The notes below the pieces were generated by a model. That model saw only the letters and a program-made list of their open reading frames with translations, did not search any database and was not told the origin of the DNA. Shown piece after piece: positions 1 to 11,029 of a stretch of DNA of 64,000 nt. Position 1 is the first letter of the stretch, and each line of letters opens with the position of its first letter. Position numbers and translations under genes: made by a program. The stretch comes from Dermanyssus gallinae. Lineage: Eukaryota > Arthropoda > Arachnida > Mesostigmata > Dermanyssidae. The DNA is taken from assembly GCA_003439945.1 (NCBI GenBank), contig QVRM01004007.1:992001-1056000 (forward strand), in the 5' to 3' direction.

Positions 1-900
1 GTGCTAAAAGGAGGGCAATATATTCCATATAAGAGACTCAGTGGCAACCGGATTGGGCAATATACGACTACGGCTTGCATTTTTTGTAGTGACCTTTCGG
101 TAGGGCTGCTGCGGATGTAGGTGCCTTTGTAACCAACTACTTTTGCAAACTAGTTTCGTTCTTCCTACGTTCGCATCCTCGCCAGAAGTGAAGCGTAACA
201 TATTCAACGTCGCGAACAAGGTTAAGCTCACGCTTTTGATGAACCATGACCGCCTTGCTGAGAACTAGAGAGGCAATTGAGCCCTTACGTTGAAAATGTA
301 AATCCAATAACGAAGAGTACATGTTTGGGACTCACCCAGTGTAAAATAGGCACGCTGTCAGAACAATATTTTCTATATGGTGCAACAGCTACTATGTTTT
401 GCAAAAAACGTTAACAAAAACTGGCTTGAGGAAAAGCTTTGCCACTGGCAAAGCACTACTTAAACGCAGTCAAACGAATACTAATTCAAAAAGTTGTGGA
501 TTTAAGTATTCAGGCGAATCCTTAAACTGTCGCCATTCGAGGTGCATCACGTATCTTGCCTATTAGAGACGCTCATCAGAAACGCACCCGACAAAAAGTA
601 AACTATTACAGTGGCGGGTACGTGGGACATGCAATGCCTGCAATTTGTGGTATCGATTCCATCAGCATTTTAGCTAACATCGTTAGGCTGTCCAAGTGTG
701 CTTGGATGGCACTTCATAAGGCTCTATAGCACTTTGCGCATTATTCATCAGAACGAAAGAAATCATAATAAATTGTATCCTTTTTCGACTAACTCGATAC
801 TAAATTAATTTGTTTTTTAAGTAACTAATAATCCATTATTTATTTTTACACCCAGATTTATTTTGCTAAAACATTTTTATATATTTGTGTTCGACTCGTG
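1..900. other. unassigned non-coding stretch
   Basis: I see no coding signal here. Open frames are under 80 codons, overlap on opposite strands and have no recognisable motif. The right end becomes AT-rich shortly before a (TA)n tract at 904-922. Confidence 0.5.
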
Positions 901-903
901 CAG

Positions 904-922
904 TATATATATATATATATAT
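904..922. repeat. (TA)n microsatellite
   Basis: A short uninterrupted TA run. It directly abuts the end of the R1-like repeat that starts at 923. Confidence 0.9.
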
Positions 923-1590
923 CCCCACTTCCCATCTCGAGCATTGTGGGAGTCAACCCCAGCGGATGGACGTTAGTTCGCTGAAACCCATACCACTGAA
1001 CTCAACTCCCCCCTTAAGCTTCACTCTCTGATGGCCCAGATCTCCATAGAACAGTACGAATATTACCACTACAACAATCAAAAGAAGTGGCGAGTGCCAC
1101 TCGGATTACGTAGCCGGGGTCACTTACGGGTTTCCCCATTGTTTGACGTGTTTTGTCCCAACACCTGCAAAGTCACATGATCTGCTTGTAGAGCAGGTTA
1201 AAATATAACTTTCATGAGCCTTTCCGAAGCTCCTTTCTCCTTAGTAACAGCTGCTCCAAGCTTCCGCCCAGAAGTTGTGCACATGTTACGAACACTCATG
1301 GCGGAGTCCTCTGTGAGCCCTGGGATATTTTCTCCTCTTCCATACCCTTTAATATTCCATTTGTCCCTGACTGTTGCAATTGCTGTGCCCTGGCTTGGTC
1401 TAGGGCCTGTCACGAGTGTAAGTCAAGTCATCCTTCAATGCTTTTGCAATTCGATGGAAGAAGCTCTGGAAAAAGCCATATCCCGTGAGGATATTCGTGA
1501 AACAACTGTTCTCTCCCAGGCCGCCCTATCCATTTCGATGTCTGGGACGAATACAACCATATCTTCATTAGTATTCGTAATGTGACGCTT
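923..1590 (-). mobile_element. R1-like LINE, C-terminal end plus 3' UTR (broken)
   Basis: Read on the minus strand, 1590-1425 gives a peptide with PDIEMDRAAWER and, after one frameshift, AKALKDD. This resembles the extreme C-terminus of R1-clade ORF2 proteins, where a PDN...AW...K.D pattern is usual. The rest, 1424-923, has no open frame and contains a sequence that recurs at 11.0-11.4, 11.7-12.1, 49.2 and 51.6-51.9 kb (shared blocks such as TCGAGCA.TG.GG, CCAGCGGATGGA and CTTCACTCTCT.ATGGCC). Because it lies directly downstream of ORF2-like coding sequence here and at 49.2 kb, I infer that it is the family's 3' UTR. The family assignment is by motif only. Confidence 0.5.
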
Positions 1591-1667
1591 GTTAGAAGTG
1601 TTTTTCTATATATAAATCAAAACATCGAGGTCATACATCACAATTGTCGTAATAACAATACCAGAAA

Positions 1668-1741
1668 AAACGATATTATGCCACAGGCAACTTAGCCCAT
1701 TACGAGCGTCTAAAATGTGGTTGTCAGAGCGATAAAAAAAA

Positions 1742-1742
<1 letters not shown>
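1668..1742. repeat. dispersed repeat shared with 46.6 kb
   Basis: About 75 bp closely matching 46598-46675, with the shared core GCGTCTAAAATGTGGTTGTC followed by AGAGCG in both. At 46.6 kb the block is part of a 702-bp insertion with flanking direct repeats, so this is probably a fragment of the same element. Here it runs straight into a (TA)n tract. Confidence 0.7.

Positions 1743-1745
<3 letters not shown>

Positions 1746-1787
<42 letters not shown>
1746..1787. repeat. (TA)n microsatellite
   Basis: Uninterrupted TA tract of about 42 bp at the end of the dispersed repeat at 1668-1742. Confidence 0.95.
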
Positions 1788-1791
<4 letters not shown>

Positions 1792-1844
1792 TGTGTTAGT
1801 AGTTTTATCGTAACAATTGTAGTATCTGTACTGACAAAATGTAA

Positions 1845-2267
1845 TTATATTTTTATTTGTATACTTATTATGAAAATACTGGTTTTTAGTATGTTGCATT
1901 GCTTGTAGCATAAGGCACAAGGCTCAACTTCGTACGCTTCCACTGGCCATTCTAAATTTTCGAGCACTTCATAAACAGGTAATCGCGCATTCCGATTGCG
2001 CACATCACAGCGCAGTTGATGTCCAAACCGTGTACCTACGTTTCTCATGGATGCCTTTGTAACTGCAATGGAAGGTCGAGTTTCGTATGTCGCCTCTAGG
2101 TCAACACAACGCCAGTAGCTGCTGATAAAAGACGGTTTTTCACAGCAGCCAAAAGACGTTGGTAACAATGGTGACATCGGTTGTATTGGCCTGACGGAGC
2201 GCCGATGGGCGAATGAGTTAAGACCAAGCAGGAGAGTAAATAAAAAGCAGGACCACAGAAACAACAA
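1845..2267 (-). CDS. hypothetical small secreted protein (140 aa)
   Basis: ATG-initiated open frame of 140 codons. Its first 20 residues are strongly hydrophobic (MLFLWSCFLFTLLLGLNSFA), followed by a charged stretch, as in a classical signal peptide with cleavage near residue 20. The mature part contains six cysteines (CC, C, C, then C..C) and a second CxxxC near the end, which could allow disulphides. On the minus strand an AATAAA hexamer overlaps the stop codon. I do not recognise the family. The isoleucine-rich last 15 residues look like non-coding read-through, so this may be one exon, a pseudogene or chance. No neighbouring exon was found. Confidence 0.25.
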   Translation of the reverse strand: MLFLWSCFLFTLLLGLNSFAHRRSVRPIQPMSPLLPTSFGCCEKPSFISSYWRCVDLEATYETRPSIAVTKASMRNVGTRFGHQLRCDVRNRNARLPVYEVLENLEWPVEAYEVEPCALCYKQCNILKTSIFIISIQIKI

Positions 2268-2490
2268 ACAAGGCTACGTCCAAACGTCGCAGAATTACGT
2301 TAGCTGTCAGCTCTTTTGCTTTTCGCAGGCGCTATTGATTAGTCCAATAACAACAATCACAACAGTAACAGCATTTCTATAGTACTCAGCAAACGCCACG
2401 CATATACAGACAAGCAGATACCTGATATCTTATAATTATTATCTCTTCTTCCGATATTTAAAGATATATCAAACGAAAATAAAGAAACAG

Positions 2491-2492
<2 letters not shown>

Positions 2493-2526
<34 letters not shown>
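2493..2526. repeat. (TA)n microsatellite
   Basis: TA tract of about 34 bp. Apparent IYIY... peptides across it are artefacts. Confidence 0.95.
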
Positions 2527-2533
<7 letters not shown>

Positions 2534-2559
2534 AATTGCTTGTATATGAAGCATACATT

Positions 2560-4330
2560 ATCTATATACGTTAAAGTATATTTTTGTAATGAATCGCGAT
2601 GTTAGTAGGAACAAAACACGTAAAAATTCGAACGACATTCACCAAACAATTGAAGTAATTCCGGTGACGTTATTAACTCTTGTGAGCTCGTATTTCATTG
2701 AACGTGGCGAGAAGCTATAAAGCTCAAGATTATCGAAATAGGTATATAGAGATTAATAAAATACGGTTTATGTAACTATATAGTCGACGAAGGCGTATTA
2801 GATTACTCCCGCGTCTTAAGGTTACTTGACCTAGCCTGGCCTTTGACTTGCTACAAAGGCTGCTTGGCTTTGTGCGGCGGTCATTTTCGCCTGCAAGACA
2901 AATCCTGCAAATCTTCTTATCGTAAATGAGTACTCTTTGTCCTTTAGGAACGCCTCTGCAAGAACCTGATACGTCAAGGGACCTCCCAGTTAGTTTTAGG
3001 TTCCGAGAGAGTAGCTCTCGCTTCGTAGTAAAGAGGCTCCTACATTTCTCATACGGAATAAGGCTGTGGGTGGGGAAAGGCAATCCGGTATTGGAATCTA
3101 AGTGCTCTATCTTAAGCCCTAAAGGACCTCGGCTGTGGCTTCATAACCGATGTCTTCATAGGTAAATAGAGGGCTATGCGTGTGACAGAGAGAAGATACG
3201 TGCCTTACTTATGCTCCGCGCTTTGTTGACGGTTGAGTGTGCGGAATGTTGGCTCGGACACGGTTAGTTTTTAGGCATCCGTTTCGTTTTGCGCTATTAC
3301 CAATCATTGCAATTCGACGACAATTATGGTCTCTTAGATTAATTAGTTTTTGCAAGAAGTGCGCAGTTCTAGACAATCATGAATTCTTTGCCCCAAGGGT
3401 TTTCTTCGACTGTCTCGCACAATGAATTTCAGTAGTCTACTCGTAATTCTTTGAACTCTTCCTATGGATAGGAAAGATCTACCCCCTTTGGTTAATAGGC
3501 ATAGTGCGGACTCTATAGTCAAATAGCGCAAAAAGTCCTACTGGCAGATATTCAGTGAAATAAGGTACTCTTGTTTTGAACACTTTCTGTAGGAGGCGCC
3601 CAATCGAATGCCCTGCTAAAGCTCGTTTGTAGTACTTTGGCGGTTTGTTTCGCAGATGTTTGTGACCTATAATCTGTATGCTGGTGGCTGTATCTTGGCG
3701 GTGTTGTGTCCCTCTGTGTTACATGCATAGCATCTCACGTTGGCGTGCCCTTGCTCTTTGCATTTGAAGCACTAAGTATGGGTTAGTCACGTTACAGTAC
3801 AATCCCTGACCATATAATAAAAAAAAGGAATATTGCGGTGCAGAGATTATTTCAAAGACATATAAATCTTGGTTCAACCAAAATGTATATGTCACTTATG
3901 TAGAAGCCGGTAAGAATCACGTTCATTTGGGCCCACAATTCGTACTGCTTTAGAAATTAGTGGGTGCGTGGTTCGGTGTTTGCTGACTAGTTTTTCTACG
4001 TCAGCCACTTTCGTCTGTAAGTGCTGTGGGCTTCCACTCGCCTACATGGTAAGGCAACGAGGGCTTCCCTCGCTCAAGCTTCGCTGTCATATGTCGGGCG
4101 CAAGACTCGATTCGAGTCCGCGCTCAAAATTCGTCCTTTTGCTAATATGCGAGTATTACACGCATTTGCTATTATGCCACTTAGAAACCGTGTCACAGCG
4201 TTTGGATTTTTCCGCGTGTCCGCTCTAGAGTCGTCGCGCGTGGCAACGCTTGAGTTGCTCTGATATGACGCTTATCATCACCTTTGTTAGGTAGATTGTA
4301 AAAGTTGTGTTATTACAAACATGCCAGTTT
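2560..4330. other. unassigned stretch
   Basis: No supported gene. A minus-strand frame at 2730-3083 contains KICRICLAGE, which superficially resembles the start of a RING-CH or zinc-finger-associated domain, but the remaining zinc ligands are missing. Other frames are short and overlap on both strands. Confidence 0.4.
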
Positions 4331-4338
4331 CTAGCTCT

Positions 4339-4379
4339 ATAGGCACATAGAATCGCAGAACGTGTTACTATGTGCCTAT
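4339..4379. repeat. hairpin, perfect 12-bp arms
   Basis: ATAGGCACATAG at 4339-4350 is followed 17 bases later by its exact reverse complement at 4368-4379. No coding frame spans it. It may be a relic of a small foldback element. Confidence 0.7.
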
Positions 4380-4551
4380 TAGTTCTGTTAAGTTTGTTCT
4401 ATGCGTCATTGGTCATTGCACCCGTGTCATAACATTCTCATAAGCTAATGAGCTCTACGTAAGCTGAAGTAATAGAAAAGTCAGAACGTCGTTTAAGATA
4501 TTTTATAAATAGCGGCGTGCCACCTAAAATGTAAACTAATCTGTTTTGTAC

Positions 4552-4590
4552 TAACCGTACACGGGCATTAGCCTTACGGAAAAACAAATG
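4552..4590 (+). repeat. SINE 3'-tail fragment
   Basis: The block CCGTACACGGGCA.T.GCCTTACGG followed by A-rich sequence is shared with the 3' end of the tRNA-derived SINE at 23874-24070 (there at about 24032-24055). The tRNA-like head is absent, so only the tail survives. Confidence 0.55.
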
Positions 4591-4904
4591 AAGTTATGGT
4601 CATCGCACATGTTATTAATAAAACGCACTTATATATTGTATTGAGCGGTGCAGCCTTGTGTCACGTTTGAGAATTGCTGGCTTTATACGATCGAACATCT
4701 CAAGCTTCGGGCTGACCCTCAACCAAGATTCTGCGAGGTAGCCCTACCTAGCTACTGCGGCCTAGCTACGTCGTGCATTAAGATGAAGTTATCACCGACA
4801 ACCTTTGCCTAGGGCACTACGTGGTGCGACAAAGTATCTTTCGGTTTAAGTGAAACCTCTTCTTTCATGCGAACTGTTGACTTAAATCTTTGACTTAGGG
4901 TAGC

Positions 4905-5205
4905 TCCACCATGATTAAACCGCCGCCATCACTGGAAAGCTCCGCAATACAAGGTTGTGCAAGCCGCCCTTCTCGTCACCAATACACGTTTTTCATCTAC
5001 AATTGTTACTGGTAAAAAAACACCCGAGTGTCATCTAAGAACATCTGGACGACTTGCCGTTGGGTAACGGTCGAAGTTTTATGGTCCCGCGTAAAACGAA
5101 ATCGTGCTTGTCGCTGAGTTGTTAGACGCAAAGCCTGTAGGGTCGAACATTCGCAGCACGCCCACTATCAAATATTTCGGCTATATTACGGACCTGCTGT
5201 TGTAA
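4905..5205 (+). pseudogene. R1-like LINE reverse-transcriptase fragment
   Basis: One frame with two internal stops reads ...KVVQAALLVTNTRF... and later STPTIKYFGYITDLL. This resembles the post-catalytic region of R1-clade reverse transcriptases (K.EA.LL... and P.IKYLGV.ID). The catalytic YADD segment is not visible upstream. The piece is short and decayed, so the clade assignment is tentative. Confidence 0.35.
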
Positions 5206-5209
5206 CCGG

Positions 5210-7510
5210 ACAGCAGTAAGTCAATGGTGACGTTGGATTAGTTCGTATATAATTAATGAACAACATACTTTAATATTCATTTAATTCAAGCTTATTGATA
5301 CACCTGCGATTTCATAATGCTTAAGTAATCTCTAAAGATAAGAAAAACATACATTTACAACCGCAAATAGCAGCACAAGACACCGATATGGCATAGGTTG
5401 ATACGATTATATTATAATATTTATATGCACGGGCAAATTTGGGTCACTGGCAGTTATATTGTTGTGGCGCATACGGGATTATTTGTACAAGCGTAACATG
5501 ATTGCAGAACCTCACTGAGATCTAGTGTTAGCTCTTAAATGGTTGATTTCTTCAATTGCATGGCAAACTTTTTACTGAGGTAGGTGATCGGACTTCGCGA
5601 GGAAGCGAGCCGGAAGGCTGGGGCATGGCGGTTAGACTTTTTAGCTATGAGAGGCTTCTTACACCTGATGGCGTGTCCAGTAGTACGTTTGGCAGCAGCA
5701 CAGTTATTGTGAAGGCAGCGCCCCTTGAAGTACCCCTTAGACATCTCAAAGGCTAGAAGTGCAGTGTACACTGTGAACTGAAGCAAGGCGCCGGAACCGG
5801 ACTGCAAAAGGGACAACCTGGCTGATTTGACACACCTGCGGGTAGAACGGAGGCGAGAACGCCAAGATAGTCAATTTGAGCGTTGACCGGTTTACTGTCT
5901 CATAGGGTTGGGAAGAGGACGTATCGTTTTAACACGTCGGTCACGTTTTAAATTGAATTTAATTGTTTGTCGAATGGAGTTGCCGTTTTAAATATCGTAA
6001 CTACGAAGCATGTCTGTTTGTCGAATGTGATGGATGGTGCAATGTTTGTTTGTTTAGAGGCGTAAATAAATATCTGTAAAATGTTCATATATATATATAT
6101 ATATATATGCATTTTTGATGTGAAGCAACCAACCTAGGTTATTGAAAACTGCATGAACTACATAAAAAGTCCTTGTAGGAAAAACTTAAGACAAATTATG
6201 TTACGATCATATCAAGAAGATATAATACAATAAATTTTTTCAACACTTAAGTATTGAAACATACGATTAGTAATCCTATTCATAAAAGCGAAAATTTTTA
6301 AATGTGGCGCTACAGAAAAACCCTCAGTCCTCTTCCAATTATTCGAAGACGCTATCGGGAATGCACGAGCAATCAATGCTGAGCAGTATTGGAATGGGAT
6401 AACCTACTTGCTTGCTTCTAATTTGGTGGTGATATGTGACAGGTTTCAACAGGATGATGCCGCATGTCACTCACCACGTAAAACAATCCAATGATTGCAT
6501 TAAGTATTCTCAGATCGTGCAGTATCTCGTTCAGGCTGATTGTCTACGTCGTAAAAATTAACATATTTTGCCATCCTTCATTAGGGATTTTAGGTTTATG
6601 TCAACAAACCTTAAAGGAGGAAATTACAAGTTGCAAGCCACACTTATGTCAAACCTAACGAGATTGAGTTCAAAATGGCCGGCATCTCTGATACTGGGCA
6701 ACTCGGGTTTCATATCGGCGATACGCCATTCAAATCGGCTTCTCTTAGTATCTGCAGATTTGGAGTTTAGGATGATAGATATAGCATATTAATACAATAA
6801 TCATAATTGTATTAATAAAAAAAATATATAAATATACGTTAACTAATATCAGTAATCGGTGAATACATATTCGGTGGTGAGTTCTACACTCCGCGTCATT
6901 CAAATGTCAGCAAGGGCATTTTAACCCTACCATATGGACTTCAAACCCTATCAAGAGAATATTACGTCAAAGATAAATTTAAGTGAAAGTATGAAGTTAT
7001 AATAAGATATCGGTAGAATATTAACACAAGTATCGATTGCACGTTTAGCTGATTACTTACGCAAGTATTTTTGCCAGCAGTGTTCCAAATGGGACGTTGT
7101 TAAACGGAAATTAAAGAGCACGTTTTTGTTGTTAAGCAATCTCTTTTTTATGGGCCAAAATATTTTAATGACATTTCACTAGGTATTCGTGTAGTGAAAG
7201 CCTTCTACGCGAGAATCACACACATATGTAACATGAATATGCAACACGTTTTACTGTTATGTTTTTTTTTGCAGTGCTGCAAAATGTGTTATTGATTTGA
7301 CGAGTTACCAGATACGAGGTTATAACTGAGTGGCATTGGTGCGACAAAATGACATTTCAACCCCGAGGCGGGAATAGACAAGAAAAGCATAAATCATTTT
7401 CTGAAGGAGGTAAAACATTATGTCAATTATAACATAAGAGCTGCAAGCATAAGTCCTTGGAGCTACCTACTTCCTATGCGTCGTTGCGGGATCAAATTCA
7501 CTACTCATGA
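5210..7510. other. AT-rich unassigned stretch with a short (TA)n
   Basis: No supported gene. It contains a 22-bp TA tract at 6087-6108. Overlapping frames at 5535-5816 (minus) and 5556-5756 (plus) have no recognisable motif. Confidence 0.5.
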
Positions 7511-7518
7511 TATCAGAG

Positions 7519-7554
7519 TCACAGGGCGTTTCTACCACACCGTCCCGCCGACAA

Positions 7555-7590
<36 letters not shown>

Positions 7591-8374
7591 TTGTAGGTCC
7601 TTGTAGCGTGACACTTCAGGAATGGGTTGGCTGTTTAGCATATACTGAATAGTATCTGGCAATGTCTTGAGAACAGCAGATTTGGAAGAAGATAATTGCA
7701 TGCGGTTGTCCTCTGCCCATAGGGATACGGTGTTTCTGTAGTATAGCTATGTTGCTGTCGTTTTTTGCCTCAACATAGATTTTGAGATCGTCCACGTACA
7801 GCTTATATGTAACACCAATATCTCGAAGCATTACCCCGAGATCCTGTACAAATATAGTGTACATTAGGGGGCCTACGCATGAGCCCTGCGGGACACCAGA
7901 TACACACCTGCCGACCGCGGAATAGCTATTCTCAACTTTGACGACAAATGTACGGTCTTTCAGGTAAGCTCTGCACCAGTTTATGATTCTGGGGCCGATA
8001 CCTAACGCTGACATCTTTGTCAGAGGCAGATGATGGTCAACGCGGTCAAATGCACGTGAAAAGTCAAAGTGAACGACATGCAGAGGGATGTTGCGATTTC
8101 GGGCAAGCGCCCAATCGTGAGCTACTTCCAATAACTGGGTACCCGTTGATCGACCCTTTGTAAAACCATGTTGTGAAGAGTCCAACAGGTCTTTAGAATC
8201 AAGAAATGTGTAAAGCTCAGCCACAATTATTTTCTCCATTAGCAAACAAGGTATTAAACATTGAGACACAGGTCTGTAATTTTCTGGCGCTGCACGAGAA
8301 CCCTTTTTGTGCGTCGGGGTGATAATGAATAATTCCTCAGCAGGATTGGACTTTACTTTTTCGAGATCCTTCAA
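7519..8374 (-). pseudogene. LINE reverse-transcriptase fragment (YVDD)
   Basis: The minus-strand frame 8374-7616 encodes RT motifs in order: THKKGS...NYRPVS, a QHGFTKGRST block, DFSRAFDRVDHH (first catalytic aspartate), GVPQGSCVGP and the catalytic YVDDLKIY. Near 7700 a -1/+1 shift moves the thumb region (NRMQLSSSKSAVL...KDLQV) into the frame that ends at 7519. Coding similarity stops abruptly in the (TA)n tract at 7556-7589, so the C-terminus and 3' UTR are missing. The 5' part, endonuclease included, is also missing. DDLKIY is shared with the LINE pair at 43-48 kb, so this may be a relative. It lies head to head with the next element. Confidence 0.85.
7551..7594. repeat. (TA)n flanked by inverted ACAAG/CTTGT
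   Basis: A 34-bp TA run is bounded by ACAAG on the left and CTTGT on the right, making a perfectly self-complementary 44-bp block. It replaces the 3' part of the LINE fragment above. Confidence 0.9.
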
Positions 8375-8397
8375 ATCTCAGAGAGACAGCAAATAAG

Positions 8398-10440
8398 TTG
8401 GCAATATCTATAGCGAAAGTTGTTGACATATTGCGCTTTGGGCAACCACCAGCGGAACGTGTACCAATCATATTTGGCGCCAAACTATTTGCATTGAAAA
8501 AGAAGTGCGGCTCTATTCGACCGATAGCATGTTCATCATGCCTACGCAGGATTGCTTCGAAGGTCAGCAAAAGAGATAACGCAGGATCGCTCACACACCG
8601 AATAGACGATCGACAATTGGGGTTCTCGGTCAAAGCCGGGGTAGAAACACCAGTTCATACAACTCGCTCTTTGCTGGCATCCAGGACATGTCCCACCTAT
8701 TTGCTAAACTGGATTTTTTAAATGCCTTTAATACGGTAAGGAGAGACCATTTGCTAAGGACAGTCAAGGACTCTACCCCAGGCATATACCATTATGTCGA
8801 GTCCTCATATAGACGTCCAACTTGCCTTGACATCTGACTCAATAATATCGTCCGAGACAGGTATACAACAAGGAGACTCCTCGGCCCACCTTTGTTTTGC
8901 CTGGCAGTTAACGATCTGAACAAATCGCTTGAAAGCTCGCTTAACATGTGGTATTCAGATAGAGTACTGGCAGGCGACGCCTCCACCATCGTTGGTGATA
9001 TACAGAAGATTATCGATTTCGAGAAGGTAAGCGGCTTGGCCGTGAACCTTTTGAAGTGCGAACTGTTCGTGTGAAGTCCTGACGCAGATTCAACAACCTC
9101 CGAAATCACGCACTGGTTACCAGGCAACATACTCATCGCAAACGAAGTAGAGCTCCTAGGGGTACCCCTACTTCGGGAAGGTGTCTCTCCGTATTGCAGG
9201 AGTGACTATGCAATTTGAATACCGCTTCATAGCGCTTTCTTCTGATCGGATACGGTGTGGTAAAAGCACCTGATGAGGTGCTTTTACTCAGCCACACGTC
9301 CGACTCATAGTCTAAGGGGTATCGAACTTTGACAAAACGAACGAGTTACGACGCTTCAACGATCTTACAGCCGATACGATAACCAATCCGCTTAACACCA
9401 AACTGGACGATACAGACAAACAAAGTATTTTCTTGCCAATAGCCAAGGGAGGGCTTGGTTTACCAGACCCCGCAATATAAGCACTCCCTGCGATAGTTGC
9501 TGCCACCTATCAAGTTTCCGGCAGGGTCTGCGAGCTCCTTGACAAAGCCGGCCAGCTCGAATTCACCTCCATGCGAGATCAAGTCATGAGCAGTTTGGTT
9601 GAAGTTCATGGAACTTCACCAAAAGATGTCACGTCTCAGAGTGAGCGGTCGGCCCTGCTAGTCGATCAATATGCTCGTTTATTTACTGATCAAGTTGACA
9701 ATAACTCTACTTGGGCTCGGATTAGGGCAACCCCCGCAAAACATGTAAACGATTGTCTACACGCCCTACCCAGTGCTTCATTAGGAACCTCAAAGGATGA
9801 TGCCACTAAAAGAATATGTGTTGGCCTCCTACTCGGTAGGCTGCTCGTGCATCTTCACATATGTCGATGCGGGGAGCCGGAGGGCATTAGAGCTCACCAC
9901 GCTCTATCCTGCGCCTTCAGTGAAAGTCGTCGACCACGTCACGCGGCTATTAATGACACAATAGCAAGGGCTCTGAAGACGGCAGGCTAACCAAGTACGT
10001 TAGAACCAACTGGACTAACCAGAAACGATGGCAAACGTCCCGACGGTATGACTCTCATCTTCTATGAACGAGGTCGGATTCTCATATGGGACGCCACCGT
10101 AACCAACCCACTTTCTTCTTCAATAGTCGATTTCGGTTCACGTAAACCTGGTTACGCCGCGACCCATGCAAAAAATAACAAAATGAACAAATACGCCGAA
10201 CTGACCAGAGCCCATAACTTCAGCCCAGTGGCTTTCGAGACCTTGGGACCACCGGGCCCCTTGACGGAGAGACTACTTACTAAATTAGGCGAACGTTTGA
10301 AGGTAACTACTGGGGACAAGAGAACCGCACAATTCTTACGCCAGAGACTCTTCATTGACGTCCAGCGAGGCAATCAATTTTGGTGATCGCCTGCTGAATG
10401 GTGCAGACCAGGGCTATTCTAGGCTGAAAGTTAACACGTT
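8398..10440 (+). mobile_element. RLE-type (R2-like) non-LTR retrotransposon, 5'-truncated, frameshifted
   Basis: Longest copy of a five-copy family. In order it shows the RT entry block (FGAKLFALKKK...IRPIA...LRRIASK, 8480-8560), LDFLNAFNTVRRDHLL at about 8708-8755, a decayed active site (WYSDRVLAGD where YLDD is usual, about 8950), LPIAKGGLGLPDPAI at about 9430-9478, a Cys-His zinc knuckle (CRCG...HHALSC, then RH) at 9875-9945, and RPDG followed after 14 residues by D at 10036-10105. A CCHC knuckle followed by (K/R)PD-X12-14-(D/E) is the hallmark of the restriction-like endonuclease of R2-type elements; that reading is my inference. The frame is broken several times (near 8705, 9075 and 9480) and stops in the linker. 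The tail after the last conserved residues, GTTAACACGTTTACTTACACAG, recurs in the 25.3-kb copy. Confidence 0.8.
9254..9298. repeat. hairpin inside RLE element
   Basis: GTAAAAGCACCT at 9260-9271, loop GATG, then the exact complement at 9276-9287. The flanking GTGTGG/CCACAC pairs extend the stem. It lies within decayed coding sequence, in the RT-knuckle linker. Confidence 0.7.
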
Positions 10441-10781
10441 TACTTACACAGGATGTGTCCTGAATTGATGAATTATATTATATCAGGCTTATTTCCGTCT
10501 AAGAATATTGATTGTTACAAATGTGTCCAACTTAGCTTTGTTTATTGGCAAGGCTTGTGTCGAATCGATTATGTCCCCCGAATATTTACAGGGTCGTTAC
10601 CTTGCCTACTACAGCCGTCCCGTCAGCATCTCCGGCACATCGCACAAACTATTGTTTACGACCGACATTTAGCTAAGGTAGCCAACCTACCATATATCTG
10701 CGATTGCATTGCTCGGCGGCGCTATTACTGCATTCACGCTCTGGAAGCACATTGTAGATACTTGCCAGATTGGCCAATTCT

Positions 10782-10784
<3 letters not shown>

Positions 10785-10828
<44 letters not shown>
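10785..10828. repeat. (TA)n microsatellite
   Basis: Uninterrupted TA tract of about 44 bp. The open frame at 10453-10869 runs through it and has no recognisable domain. Confidence 0.95.
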
Positions 10829-10831
<3 letters not shown>

Positions 10832-11029
10832 CCGACATCCCCAGGGGTCCGTATTGGTACGAACCCTAACGATTATTACTTACGATGAAGTACTTAATCT
10901 CTGACATCGCCCGGCAGTCTATTCGTGACTAAGATCTACTCAAAAGCGCCAAACAAAAATGTGAGCTTTCATGGCCCGACACCGATAAGTTTTCTAATGC
11001 ATTTAATCCGGTTACTGAGTTTGAATTAT

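Noticed and set aside
1214..1585. 123-codon frame on the plus strand
   Set aside because: The opposite strand carries R1-like C-terminal motifs and the 3' UTR repeat. The plus frame has no motif.
2730..3083. RING-CH (MARCH-type) exon suggested by ICRICLAGE
   Set aside because: Only the first Cys pair and one later Cys are present; the His and the second zinc site are missing, and no splice sites fit.
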